From: Streptomyces sp. ADI96-02
Lineage (GTDB): Bacteria > Actinomycetota > Actinomycetes > Streptomycetales > Streptomycetaceae
Assembly (NCBI RefSeq): GCF_003846185.1
Contig: NZ_ML123034.1
Span: forward strand, 62,001 to 126,000
Length of the DNA: 64,000 bases
Reading direction: 5' to 3'
Both the position numbers and the translations under genes were made by a program. Positions 51,018 through 60,900 of this stretch are shown piece after piece. Position 1 is the stretch's first letter; every line of letters begins with the position of its first letter. Under the pieces are notes generated by a model that was given only the letters and a program-made list of their open reading frames with translations, was not told the origin of the DNA and made no database searches.

Positions 51018-52922
51018 CCAGGTGGCCCTGACCAGCGCACGTTCCGTGCTGCTCAGGTACACGGCCGTGGCCAGCCAGGCGCGGGCGTAGCGGTCCGGAT
51101 CCGCCTCGCCGACACGGCCGAACACGTCCCGGTCACGTCGGTCCGCCTCCGCCGTGAGGCCGGTCGCCAGGTCGGCCGCCGTACGGAATCCGCCACGTCG
51201 CAGGGCTGCCCCGACGCCGTGCCGGTCACCGTCGCGCGCGGGCTCGGCGACGGCCCTGCGGCCTCCGGAGACCGCGACCTCGACCAGGCGTCGCAGCCGC
51301 CACAGCGGCGCCTCGGCGAGCGGATCGGTGCGCACGTCCTCGGGGCCCGAAACCGGCGGGAGTTCGTCCGGGGGCGGGAAGTGTGCGCCTTGGAGGCGGT
51401 CGTAGCCCAGGTCGGCACGGCCCTGCCACTCGGGCGGGAGGCGCAGGGTGGCCTCACCGTCCGGTGCCGGGCCGACGGCGAGGGGCACCAGAGTGGCCGC
51501 CCGGTCGGGGTCGAGCCGGCCGATCACGCGCAGCCGCAGGCCCGGACGTCGGGCGAGCTGACGGAAGTTGGCCGCATGGGCGAGGTCGGGATGCGTGCTC
51601 GCCGGGGCCAGCCGCATCAGCGGACCCTCCGTGTCGCCGCGTCCGGGGATCGACGCGCGAGCGAGCACGTGCTCCCCCGACACTCCGACGAGGACCAGGT
51701 CGCAGCCGACCGGTCGGCGGGCCCTCCGGTCCGCCTCCTGCGGATCCCGCTCCGGGGCGCCGCTCAGCCGCTCCTCGACGGCTTCGGCCGGCGGCCGGGC
51801 GAACAGGGCTGCCAGCGGGCCGTCCGTCCAGGCCAGCCCCGGTGCCGGGGTGGCTCGTACGCCCCGGCCGGAACCGAGCCGGCCGTCCGGGGAGAGCGTC
51901 GCCCCGGAGACGAGCATGCCGCCCCGGGAGAGCTGGGCGTGGCTCAGGCTGCCCGCGCCGAGGGCGACGGTCGCCGTGGCGGCTCCGCGCGCGCGGGCCA
52001 CACCTCCGGGCTTCACGTCGGCGACGGAGAACCAGCGGCCGTCGTCCGCGACGACGTGCGTCACGACACCGCCGTATCCGGTCGCGGTCACCACCGGCTC
52101 CCGGCACACCCCGTGCACCCGCAGGCTGCCGCCCGGCCGGTAGGTCCGCCGGGCTGTGCCGACGAGAGCCGGGTCCGGGTCACCGGCGGACAGGAGGCAG
52201 GTGGTGAGCAGGAGTTCGCGCACGTCGGCCACCAGGTCGGCGAGCCGGTGGCCGCCGTCGCGGGTCCGCGCGCCGCGCAGGCCGCGCACGACCCGCAGGG
52301 CGGTGGCTTCGGCCCGGTGCAGGCCGGCCAGTCGCGCCGAGTGCGCGGCGCGCAGCAGTTCCGCCTGCGGCACCGCACCCGCGGCGGGCACTCCGGCGGC
52401 GAGCACGGCCGCGGTGGCCGACCAGAGCGCCGCTGCCGCGGCCACCTGGGCGGGTAGGGGAACGGCGGGCGTCTCCGCCTGATCACTGGAGGCCGCCGAA
52501 GGTCCTTCCGCCGCGGGGACGCCCGGCGGGCCGGAGCGCGCGCCGGTGCCGGACGGCGGACCGTCGCCGGTGCCGGACGGCGGACCGTCGCCGGTGCGGT
52601 GGAGGTCCGGCTCCTCGGCCTTGGGCTCGGCGTCGGCCACCGGGCAGGCGCCCAGCACGGCTGTGCGGTGCAGGCAGCGCGGGGCCAGCAGGCAGCCGCA
52701 CACGGCCTGCCCGGCCTCGGTGACCGTGCCCGAGGGACCGGGTGCGAGGGTCACCTCGGCGTCCTCGCCGCACCGGACGCGCAGGACGGGGCCGTCGGCC
52801 GTGACCGGCAGGGCCGCGTGCGAGGCGATCGCGGCGTCCAGCTTCTTGCGCAGCCTGGTGGTCAGGCTCTCGACGGCCCCGGCGACCACGTCGGGTGCCA
52901 CCGGGGGCAGTTCGGCGCTCAT
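50994..52922 (-). CDS. SWIM zinc-finger protein of the MoxR-VWA island
   Basis: A 642-residue cytosolic protein. A SWIM-type zinc site is at Cys75-x-Cys77...Cys83-x-His85. A low-complexity linker with a 'DGPPSGTG' repeat (about 105-145) follows, then a long Ala/Arg-rich part without known enzyme motifs. SWIM fingers bind DNA or protein. The ATG at 52922 overlaps the stop of the DUF5682-VWA gene (ATGA), so it is the last gene of the island. Genes of this type regularly follow MoxR and VWA genes in actinomycetes, and the SWIM protein probably recognises the target or the nucleic acid (inference). Confidence 0.87.
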   Translation of the reverse strand: MSAELPPVAPDVVAGAVESLTTRLRKKLDAAIASHAALPVTADGPVLRVRCGEDAEVTLAPGPSGTVTEAGQAVCGCLLAPRCLHRTAVLGACPVADAEPKAEEPDLHRTGDGPPSGTGDGPPSGTGARSGPPGVPAAEGPSAASSDQAETPAVPLPAQVAAAAALWSATAAVLAAGVPAAGAVPQAELLRAAHSARLAGLHRAEATALRVVRGLRGARTRDGGHRLADLVADVRELLLTTCLLSAGDPDPALVGTARRTYRPGGSLRVHGVCREPVVTATGYGGVVTHVVADDGRWFSVADVKPGGVARARGAATATVALGAGSLSHAQLSRGGMLVSGATLSPDGRLGSGRGVRATPAPGLAWTDGPLAALFARPPAEAVEERLSGAPERDPQEADRRARRPVGCDLVLVGVSGEHVLARASIPGRGDTEGPLMRLAPASTHPDLAHAANFRQLARRPGLRLRVIGRLDPDRAATLVPLAVGPAPDGEATLRLPPEWQGRADLGYDRLQGAHFPPPDELPPVSGPEDVRTDPLAEAPLWRLRRLVEVAVSGGRRAVAEPARDGDRHGVGAALRRGGFRTAADLATGLTAEADRRDRDVFGRVGEADPDRYARAWLATAVYLSSTERALVRATWQTDGADA

Positions 52923-55900
52923 CGGTTCTCTCCACGGAGGCGGTCGCCCACCCAGCGGGCGAGGGCGAGGGGGCTGAGGGCGGCCACGGGCATTCCGGCC
53001 GATACGAGCTGCTGGGCGATCGGCACCGAGTAGCGGGGCGTTCCGGTGTCGTCCAGTGCGGCGCAGCCCATCAGATGCACTCCCGAACTCACCAGGGCCC
53101 GCACCTCGCCGAGCATTCCGCCGAGCGGGCAGCCCTCCTCGAAGTCGCTCACGACCACCACGATCGTCCGGCTGGGCACGGTCACCAGGGAGCGGGCGTG
53201 CGCCAGGCCGGCCGCGATGTGGGTGCCTCCGCCGACCCGTACCTCCAGAAGCAGCGACAGCGGGTCGTCCACCCGGTCGGAGAGATCGATCACGTCGGTC
53301 GAGAAGGCCAGGAAGTGGGTGGACAGGGTGGGCACGCCGCCGAGGACGGCGGCGGTCAGCGCGGACCAGACGACGGACGCCTCCATCGATCCGGACACGT
53401 CGACCACGAGGATGAGCCGCCAGTCCGCCTCCTTGCGCGACCGGGTGCTGAACACCGGCCGTTCGGGGACGACCACGGTCCGGCCGTCGTCCAGGCGCCG
53501 GGTGTGCTCCAGATTGGCGCGCAGGGTGCGGGGCAGGTCGAGCCGGCCGCCGGGGCGGCGGGTGGGGCGCGGCGTGTCCAGGCCCGTCAGGGCCGGGCGC
53601 AGGCGGGTGGCGAGCTCGCGGGCCAGCTCGTCGACCAGTCGGCGTACCAGAGGGCGCAGCTTGGCCAGTTGGCGCTCGGGCATCCCTCCGGCGAGGGAGA
53701 GGACGGACGTCAGCAACTCCACGGAGGGCCGCACGGCAGCGGGGTCCAGCTCCGCCAGGACGTCGGTGCGTCCCTGGTCGGCGGCGCGGGACAGCACCTC
53801 CTCGCGGACCTCGGCCCCGAACAGCGCTTCCAGTTCCTCCGACCACTCGCGGGCCGTGGGGAAGGACGCCCCCCGCCCGCCGCCCTGTCCCCGGCCGTCG
53901 TCGAGCTCTGAGGAGCCCTCGCCGCGTCCGGAGCCGTACAACTCGTCCAGGGCCTGGGCGTAGCGGCATGCTCCGGCGGAGAGTCGGTCGCTCTCCCGCC
54001 CCAGGAGGAGACGCCAGCGGTCGGCGGGATCGAGGCGGACTGCGGTGGGCCGCGGCGTGGTCGGATTGCCGGGAACCGCTGCGGCTCCGGCCGGTGCCCC
54101 GTCCGTCGACCGTCGCGCGCCGTCCTGTTCGCCGGGAGCGGAAGCCTTCGGTACGGAAGCTGTCGAACGCCTTCCGGGGCCGGGCGCGCCGGGCCCGCGT
54201 CCGGCGAGGTCTTCGCCGGGCGCGGCGGTCCCCGTACCGGCGTCCAACTCCCCTGCCCGCGCCCCTGCGGTCGCTATCGCCAGGGCGTCCGCCCCGCCCG
54301 GCAGTAGGGCCTCCACGGCCCGCAGCCCCGCCAGGTCCGCCGACGCCCACAGGGCGAGCAGGGCGGGCGAGGCGGTGAGCGAGAGGTCGGGCCGGTCGCC
54401 GAGACGTTCGGTCACGGTCGTCAGCAGGCGGTCGCGGCCGGCCGGGCTGAGGGTGTCGAAGCCGCCGCGCAGCGCGGGCAGCCGGTCGAGGAATCCGCGG
54501 TCGGTGAGCGTGTCGATCCGGTCGAGCAGGGGGTCGAGCGCGGCGGGCGCGGACTGCAGCAGCGGGGCCGCGCCGCTGAGCAGACCGGTGAGCCGCCGCG
54601 CCAGGTCGTGGCGGCGTTCGGGGCCGGTGGCGGTGTCGATCCAGCCCGCTGCCCGTGCTCCCAGGGTGTCGGGGTGGTCCAGGTCCAGGAGGACCCGGGC
54701 GGCCAGGGCGGCTCCCTGGACGAGCGGCGATCCGGTGCGGGCGAGCGCGCCGAGGGCGTCCTCCATGCGCAGTCCGAGCCGGTGTTCACCGGCCCGCGTG
54801 GACAGCTCGACCAGCGCGACGGCGTCCTCCGGCCGGTCGCTGCCCGCCAGACCGGGCAGGGCGCGGACCGCCGCGTCGAGCAGGGCGACGGCCAGCTCCG
54901 CGGCCTGTCGCCTGCTGTCCGGCTCGGCACCGGGCAGATGGCCGCGGCCCAGTGCCTCCAGCAGGTCCAGTGCCTCCAGGAGTTCGGGGAGGGTTGCGGC
55001 TGCCGGGAGCACGGCGGAGGCGTCGGCCAGCCGCTCGGTCACCAGCGCGGTGAGGTCGCAGCGGGCGGCGGCGCGCAGCCCGGAGAGGACGAGTTCACAG
55101 GTGGGTCCTCCGTCCGCCGACTCCCGGCGGAACGTCTCGCGCAGCGTGCCCTCGGCTGCCAGCGCGGCGGTGACTCCGCGTATCCCGGCCAGGTCGAGCC
55201 GGACGGGGACGGCCGGCGTCCACGACAATCGCCACCGGGTGGTGAGGGCCGTCCCGTCACCTGTACCCGCCACCGCGACGGACTCGCCGTAACCCGCGCC
55301 GCACACGGCGAGCCGTTGGAGCAGGATCTCGCGCCGGCCGTCCAGTTCGGAGCGGAGGGGGTCGAGGCGGACCTCCCGCGCCGCCGGGTCGTCGGGGCCG
55401 GGCAGGCGCAGCGCGGCGAGTTCGGCCTCCGCGGACGGCCCGAGTCCCGACCGCGGTGTGCCCGGCGCGGTGCGCCCGCGAGCGGTGCCGACGAACACCA
55501 CTTCGAGCGAACGGGCGAGGGCCCGGCCCCGGCCGAGCGGTTCGCCCTGGCCCATCACCGTCGTCAGCGCCTCCAGGACTTCGCCGCGTCCGGGGGCCGC
55601 GAGTCCGCGCAGCCGCGCCAGGTCGCACGCCATCCGCAGCGTCTCCCCCGCCTCGCCCGTACCGGCGGTGTGCCCTGCGGCACGCAGCTCCCGGCAGACG
55701 TCGGTGATCGCCCGGGCCGCGGCGGCGTGCAGGAGCTCCGGGTCGCCACCGGACGCGAACACGGCCTGCTGCCAGCGTGGATCGCGGATGCCGGCCGGGT
55801 AGCCGGAGCGCGAGTCCAGCAGATCGAAGGCGTACGGGACGAGCGAGGTGACGACGGGCGGGCGGTCGCCGGTCAGCGCATCCCGCTCGGCCGCCGGAAC

Positions 55901-56695
55901 GGCGTCCGCCGGGCGCGGGCGCCCGCCCGCGCCGGGCTCGTCCCCGCCGGGCCGCTCCCCGCCGGGCTCGTCCCCGCCGGCGGCCAGCGCCGGGGCGTGG
56001 AAGGCGCCCACGACGGCGGCCACCCTGCGCCCGCCCGCTCCCGCACGCGCGATGGTCTGCCGCATGTGCCGCTCGCGGGCCAGGTCCACGGCGGGCACGC
56101 CGCCGGCCGACTCCGCGTCGCGGCGCAGTGCCCATCCCACGCCGAGAGCGGCCCGGCGAACCGCTTCGGGAGTGCAGCCGGGCGCCAGCACTTCCACGCA
56201 CCGGTCCCAGAGGTCGTCCCCCGCACGGCCGGTGCCGGCGGCGGAGAGCGCGCCGGCGAACGTGGTGGAGGGCGCCCGCGGCGCGTCCGCGACAACGGTG
56301 CGGGTGTCCCCGGCCGGGGTGGGCCCGTCGGTGCTCCACGCCGGATCGGACATCGGCAGATCGCAGCACAGGACCTCCACGCCGCGCTCCCGGGCCCAGC
56401 GCACTGCCGCCAGCTCGGGCGAGAAGTCGGCGAACGGGTAGAAGCCCAGGCCCCCACCCGCCCGCGTTCCCGCCAGGGCGACGGGCGCGAGGGTGTCCGG
56501 GTGGGCCAGGTGCGGCAGCCAGGACTGGAAGTCGGCGGGCAGTTCCACGCACACGGCCCGGGCGCCGGAGGCGTCGAGCAGCGCGGGGACGGCTGCCGCC
56601 AGGGCGGGGCTGTGGTGCCGTACGCCCAGCAGGTACGGCTCCGTGGACTCGGCGAGCGAGGTGAGAACCGCGCGGGGTTCCTGAACGGCCGTCAC
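52919..56695 (-). CDS. DUF5682 - VWA (CoxE-like) fusion protein
   Basis: A 1258-residue protein in one uninterrupted frame. Residues about 1-815 are DUF5682, with 'YLLGVRHHSPALAAAVPALL' and 'AVCVELP', reminiscent of ChaN/TIKI-type hydrolase folds. A Pro/Ala/Gly/Ser linker covers about 815-885. Residues 886-1258 are a CoxE-like VWA part with a complete MIDAS: Asp1099-x-Ser-x-Ser in 'VVDVSGSM', Thr in 'GGGTHIAAGLAH' and Asp in 'VVSDFEEG'. Elsewhere the two parts are often separate genes. VWA proteins couple to MoxR ATPases. The start GTG 56695 overlaps the moxR stop (GTGA). Confidence 0.87.
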   Translation of the reverse strand: MTAVQEPRAVLTSLAESTEPYLLGVRHHSPALAAAVPALLDASGARAVCVELPADFQSWLPHLAHPDTLAPVALAGTRAGGGLGFYPFADFSPELAAVRWARERGVEVLCCDLPMSDPAWSTDGPTPAGDTRTVVADAPRAPSTTFAGALSAAGTGRAGDDLWDRCVEVLAPGCTPEAVRRAALGVGWALRRDAESAGGVPAVDLARERHMRQTIARAGAGGRRVAAVVGAFHAPALAAGGDEPGGERPGGDEPGAGGRPRPADAVPAAERDALTGDRPPVVTSLVPYAFDLLDSRSGYPAGIRDPRWQQAVFASGGDPELLHAAAARAITDVCRELRAAGHTAGTGEAGETLRMACDLARLRGLAAPGRGEVLEALTTVMGQGEPLGRGRALARSLEVVFVGTARGRTAPGTPRSGLGPSAEAELAALRLPGPDDPAAREVRLDPLRSELDGRREILLQRLAVCGAGYGESVAVAGTGDGTALTTRWRLSWTPAVPVRLDLAGIRGVTAALAAEGTLRETFRRESADGGPTCELVLSGLRAAARCDLTALVTERLADASAVLPAAATLPELLEALDLLEALGRGHLPGAEPDSRRQAAELAVALLDAAVRALPGLAGSDRPEDAVALVELSTRAGEHRLGLRMEDALGALARTGSPLVQGAALAARVLLDLDHPDTLGARAAGWIDTATGPERRHDLARRLTGLLSGAAPLLQSAPAALDPLLDRIDTLTDRGFLDRLPALRGGFDTLSPAGRDRLLTTVTERLGDRPDLSLTASPALLALWASADLAGLRAVEALLPGGADALAIATAGARAGELDAGTGTAAPGEDLAGRGPGAPGPGRRSTASVPKASAPGEQDGARRSTDGAPAGAAAVPGNPTTPRPTAVRLDPADRWRLLLGRESDRLSAGACRYAQALDELYGSGRGEGSSELDDGRGQGGGRGASFPTAREWSEELEALFGAEVREEVLSRAADQGRTDVLAELDPAAVRPSVELLTSVLSLAGGMPERQLAKLRPLVRRLVDELARELATRLRPALTGLDTPRPTRRPGGRLDLPRTLRANLEHTRRLDDGRTVVVPERPVFSTRSRKEADWRLILVVDVSGSMEASVVWSALTAAVLGGVPTLSTHFLAFSTDVIDLSDRVDDPLSLLLEVRVGGGTHIAAGLAHARSLVTVPSRTIVVVVSDFEEGCPLGGMLGEVRALVSSGVHLMGCAALDDTGTPRYSVPIAQQLVSAGMPVAALSPLALARWVGDRLRGENR

Positions 56696-57852
56696 CGGAG
56701 GTTCTCCCGCAGGTCCCAGAGGCGGCGCCAGAGGGCGGAGCCGTCCTCGGCGCGGCGGCGCACCGGGCCGTCCCAGTAGCCGAGGAGACGGGCGTGGTCG
56801 GCCGGGTCGTCCTTGCGGACGACACCGAGCAGATGGCCGGGCACGAGATCCAGGACGTCCCCGCCGGGAAGGTAGGCCGCGGCCACCCCGATGGAGGCGA
56901 CGACCTGCACGGCCTCGGCGGTCGACATCACCGTGCCCGGGCGCTCCACGTCCCAGCCCTCCGCCGAGCGGCCCTGGCGCAGGTCGCGGAAGACGGTGAC
57001 CAGGACGTCGAGCACCGCCTCGTCGACGCCGAAGGCCGCGCCGGTCCGCTCGACGGCGGCGGTGGCCTGCCGTCGGACCAGGGTGGTCTCGGCGTCGGCG
57101 TCGGCGATGGGGTGCACCGTCTCGAAGTTGAAGCGGCGCTTGAGGGCGGCCGACATCTCCGAGACCCCCCGGTCGCGCAGGTTGGCGGTGGCGACGACGG
57201 TGAAGCCGGGGGCGGCGGCCACCTGGGCGTGCGGTGTGCCGGACAGCTCGGGCACGCTGACACGGCGGTCGGACAGGATCGAGACCAGGGCGTCCTGCAC
57301 CTCGGGAAGGCAGCGGGTGATCTCCTCGATCCGTGCGACCCGCCCCGAGCGCATGGCGCCGAGCACCGGCGAGTCGACCAGCGCCTGCGGGGTCGGTCCC
57401 TGGGCGAGCAGGAGCGCGTAGTTCCAGCCGTAGCGGAAGGCGTCCTCGGTGGTGCCGGCGGTGCCCTGGACCGTGAGCGCGCTGGTGCCGCAGACGGCGG
57501 CCGAGAGCAGTTCGGAGAGCATCGACTTGGCGGTGCCGGGCTCTCCGACGAGAAGGAGCCCGCGCTCGCCCGCGAGGGTGACCACACACCGTTCCACCAG
57601 GGCGCGTTCGCCGACGAACTTGGGGGCGATCACCAGCCGGTCCGGCAGGTTCTCCTGGGGCCGGAGCGGCTTCAGCGTCTCGCCGCCGCTGCCGCAGACG
57701 AAGGTGACGACGGAGCGCGGCGTGAGACGCCAGCCCGGCGGCCGGGGCCCGTCGTCGTGGGCGGCGAGAAAGGCGAGTTCGGTGCCGTGGCGTTCCTCGG
57801 CGGTGAGTGTCTGCCGGGCCGGGGAGTGGGTGGCCGTGTCGGTCGGGGTCAT
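56692..57852 (-). CDS. MoxR-family AAA+ ATPase
   Basis: A 386-residue AAA+ ATPase. Walker A is 'GEPGTAKS' (103-110), Walker B is 'RIEEI', sensor 1 is 'VVATANLRDRG', and 'ALKRRFNF' carries the arginine finger. MoxR proteins form rings that remodel or activate a partner bearing a VWA domain, here encoded next with a GTGA overlap. The ATG at 57852 begins after 'aaggatttcc'. It is separated from the upstream 1629-residue gene by 131 bases with a hairpin, so it may be expressed at a different level. Confidence 0.92.
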   Translation of the reverse strand: MTPTDTATHSPARQTLTAEERHGTELAFLAAHDDGPRPPGWRLTPRSVVTFVCGSGGETLKPLRPQENLPDRLVIAPKFVGERALVERCVVTLAGERGLLLVGEPGTAKSMLSELLSAAVCGTSALTVQGTAGTTEDAFRYGWNYALLLAQGPTPQALVDSPVLGAMRSGRVARIEEITRCLPEVQDALVSILSDRRVSVPELSGTPHAQVAAAPGFTVVATANLRDRGVSEMSAALKRRFNFETVHPIADADAETTLVRRQATAAVERTGAAFGVDEAVLDVLVTVFRDLRQGRSAEGWDVERPGTVMSTAEAVQVVASIGVAAAYLPGGDVLDLVPGHLLGVVRKDDPADHARLLGYWDGPVRRRAEDGSALWRRLWDLRENLR

Positions 57853-57926
57853 GGAAATCCTTGCCAGATGGGCCGATGGGGCAGTGGGGCCATGGGTCTG
57901 TGAGATGTGGGATATGAGATGTGGTC

Positions 57927-57969
57927 GGGCGGGGCCGGGCGCCGATCGTGGTCGGCGCCCGGCCCGCCC
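57927..57969 (-). terminator. Strong hairpin between the 1629-residue gene and moxR
   Basis: Arms at 57927-57945 and 57952-57969 pair over 18 bases with one bulged G and a six-base loop. It lies 15 bases after the upstream stop in the direction of transcription. It may terminate or attenuate, setting the ratio of the large proteins to the MoxR module. Two copies of gagatgtgg (57903-57911, 57916-57924) lie between it and moxR. Confidence 0.6.
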
Positions 57970-57983
57970 TCGGCAGCCGCCCG

Positions 57984-60900
57984 TCAGCGGCGGCGGCCTC
58001 TGCGTACCGTCAGCTCCTCGAAGCGGGGTGCGTCGCCGTCGACGGCCCGCTGCCAGGCCCTGCGGTAGAGCTCGGCGGCCGGTTCGGTCGGCACGACCGC
58101 GCCGAACGGCGCGTGGTCGTCGGTCAGCAGGTCGCCGAAGAGCGGCAGCTTCCACCGCTCCAGCGGAACGCCCGGCGTCCTGAGCTCGCACCATCCGCCG
58201 GGAAGGAAGAGGGAGCGTCCGGCCCTGGTCCGACCTGCCTCGACGACCAGGTCGGTCGCGGTCAGTTCGGCCCGGGCCGCCTTGACCCGGCCCGGCTTCC
58301 AGCCCGTCCAGCGGGCCGTCAGACGGTCGGTCGGGTCGGGCATGGCGAGCAGCATCAGATAGAGCGTTGCCGCGTCCTCACCCAGGCCGTGTTCCGTGGC
58401 GGCCTCGGAGACCAGATCGGGCACGGAACGGGACGGGTCCTGCGGCCACCAGACGCCGTCCTTGTCCCGTTCACCGGCGAGCGGGTCGCCGGGGTCCGCG
58501 AGGAGGGCGGCGAAGCGCGGGTCGCGGGCGATCCGCAACGCCAGCTCCGCCGCGAACGGCTGCTGGTCCTCCAGGCGCAGCGCCGGCAGGTAGGGGTCGT
58601 GCCCGGCCGCGTCCAGGAGGGCTACGCGGACCCCGGGCGCGGGCTGGTCGTCGTGCGTGGCCAGGATGACGGCGCCGTAGCGCTCGAAGCCCGCGCCGAC
58701 TTCGGTCGGGGCGCCCGCGGCCTTGCGGAAGGCGGAGAGCCTGATGTAGCGGCCGAGGTCGAGCACCAGCCCGGGGTGGGCCAGCCGGTCGCGGACGGCG
58801 TCGAGCGCCGCGGGCAGGGCGGCCCGGACCGGGTCGCCCGCCGGTACCCGGTGGGCGAGCCATCCGAGGAGACCGATCGCGCCGGCCAGCGTATCCGCCG
58901 TGAACCCGACCTGGTCCTCCCCGACCGGGCGGACCCGGTCGCCCTTGACCGCCCACTCCAGGTCGCGGGTGAGCCGTGGTTCACCGGCCGGGTGGAGAAG
59001 CGCCGGCAGCGCCTCGCGTACCTCCCACGAGGAGGACTTGACGGCTCGTACCGCCTCGGCGAGCAGTTCCTCGGGGACGGCCGTACGCCTGCCCACCCGG
59101 CGGTTCCACACCTCCGCGGCGGCGGTCGCGTCCGGCCCCCGCGTCCACAGCGTCACGGGGTCGGCGGGCAGCAGAGCGGCCACCACCTCGGTGCGGACGC
59201 CGCTGTCCAGTGCGCGCAGTTCGTCCTTGGCGACGGCGGCGCGGACGGCCTTCACCCCGATGGCGCCGCGGGCCTCCGTCGACAGGAACGTCCTCTCGTA
59301 CGTGTCGATCCCCGGGAGACCGGCCACGTTCAGTCTGGCCATCGTCTCGGTGACGCCGGTGAGCCGGGCGAACTCCTCGGCCGCCTCGGGGAACCAGGGC
59401 GCGGGCCCCCGTGTGCTCAGCTCGGCCAGGAAGTCGCCCATGCCTCCCTTCCGCCCGTCCTCGCCCAGGGGGGCCGAATCGCGGAGGATGTAGGGCTCGG
59501 GAACCTCGAACCGCCCGGCGGGGTCGTGGAAGAGGCCGGTGAAGAGGCAGCCGCCGACGCCGGGCGCGTCGTGCCGCACGACGGCGACGAAGGCGCCGCC
59601 GCCCAGGGGCAGCAGTCCCGTCCAGTCGCCGTCCCGCCAGTCGCCCGGCAGGTGGCGGGCGTCCAGGTGGAGCCGGACCCTGCGCCACCGGTCCCCGGCG
59701 TCGAACAGCCCGAGGGCTTCGAACTCGGTGAGCAGTGTGTGCAGCACTTCGCGGTGCTCGGCGGAGGTGGTGACGGCCGCCGCCCGGTGGACCAGTGCGG
59801 TGCGGCAGCCCAGCAGGGCGTCGAGCGTCGGCTGTCCGGACGGCAGTGCGGGGCGGCCGATGTGGAGGGTGCCGGGGCCGTCCGGGGCCGGGGCCTCGTC
59901 GCGTCCGACGGCCCGGGAGATCGCCCGCAGCGACCGGAAGACGGTGTCGGCGTCGGACCGGTGGCCCCACCAGTGGCCGCCTCCCTGGCCGAGGCCGTTC
60001 ATGGCGTCCAGCAGTTCGGAGTCGGGCGGTCCGGCCGGGCCCTCCTCCGCCGCGCCGCCGTCGAGCGCCAGGGTCAGGCGGTCGGCCGCCACGTCCAGCA
60101 CGGCCTGCTGGCCCGCGGCGTGGCGCACGACTCCGGCGATGCCCGCCACCAGCGACACGTCGGTGACGGGGAGGAGCGAGCGGATCGCGTCGGGCAGCGC
60201 CTCCGTGCCGTCCTGGGCGGCCGACCGCAGCAGGGCCGCGGCGGTGTCCCGGTCGATCCGGCGCAGCGCCTCGGAGCCTTCCGGGTCGCGAGAGGTCAGG
60301 AACTGCCAGTACTGCACGGGCGGCAGCAGGAGCGAGCCCTCGCCGAACACGCCGGGAGTCCGGTCCGTCCGGGCCACCGAGGTGACGACGCCTTCCGCGT
60401 CGTACAGGTCGAGCTGCCAGCCGTTGCGGACCACCGCGCGGGGCCGCTCGTCGCCCGGGAACCGTACGATCGCGGACGGGATGCCCACGCCCGCGGGCAG
60501 CGTGACGGTGTTGCCCGCGAGGTCCTGGGAGCGCGAGGAGCCGTCGGGCAGGCTCACCACGCGCAGGCCGATCAGGCCGTCCACGGGTGCGCAGACCGGT
60601 CCGGCGCCGGCCGGAGCGGGTCGGAGCCAGCCTCCGTGGAAGGTGCTGCCGTCCGGGCAGTCGCGCAGCGCGTCGGCGAAGAAGGAGGGCGGGCCCATCC
60701 GGCCGCGCTCGCCTGATGCCGGGTCGTACTCGTACCAGCCGTAGCCCGTGCTGTCCTCGCTCTCCGTGTTCCAGACCCAGTACGAGCGGCCGTCGGTGAC
60801 CAGCGGACGCTCGTCGGGCAGCGTGGTGTCCCCGGTGTGCAGCACGCCGCCGCCGGTGGCCCGTCCGCCGCCGGGCAGCGGAAGCGTGATCACCATGGCG

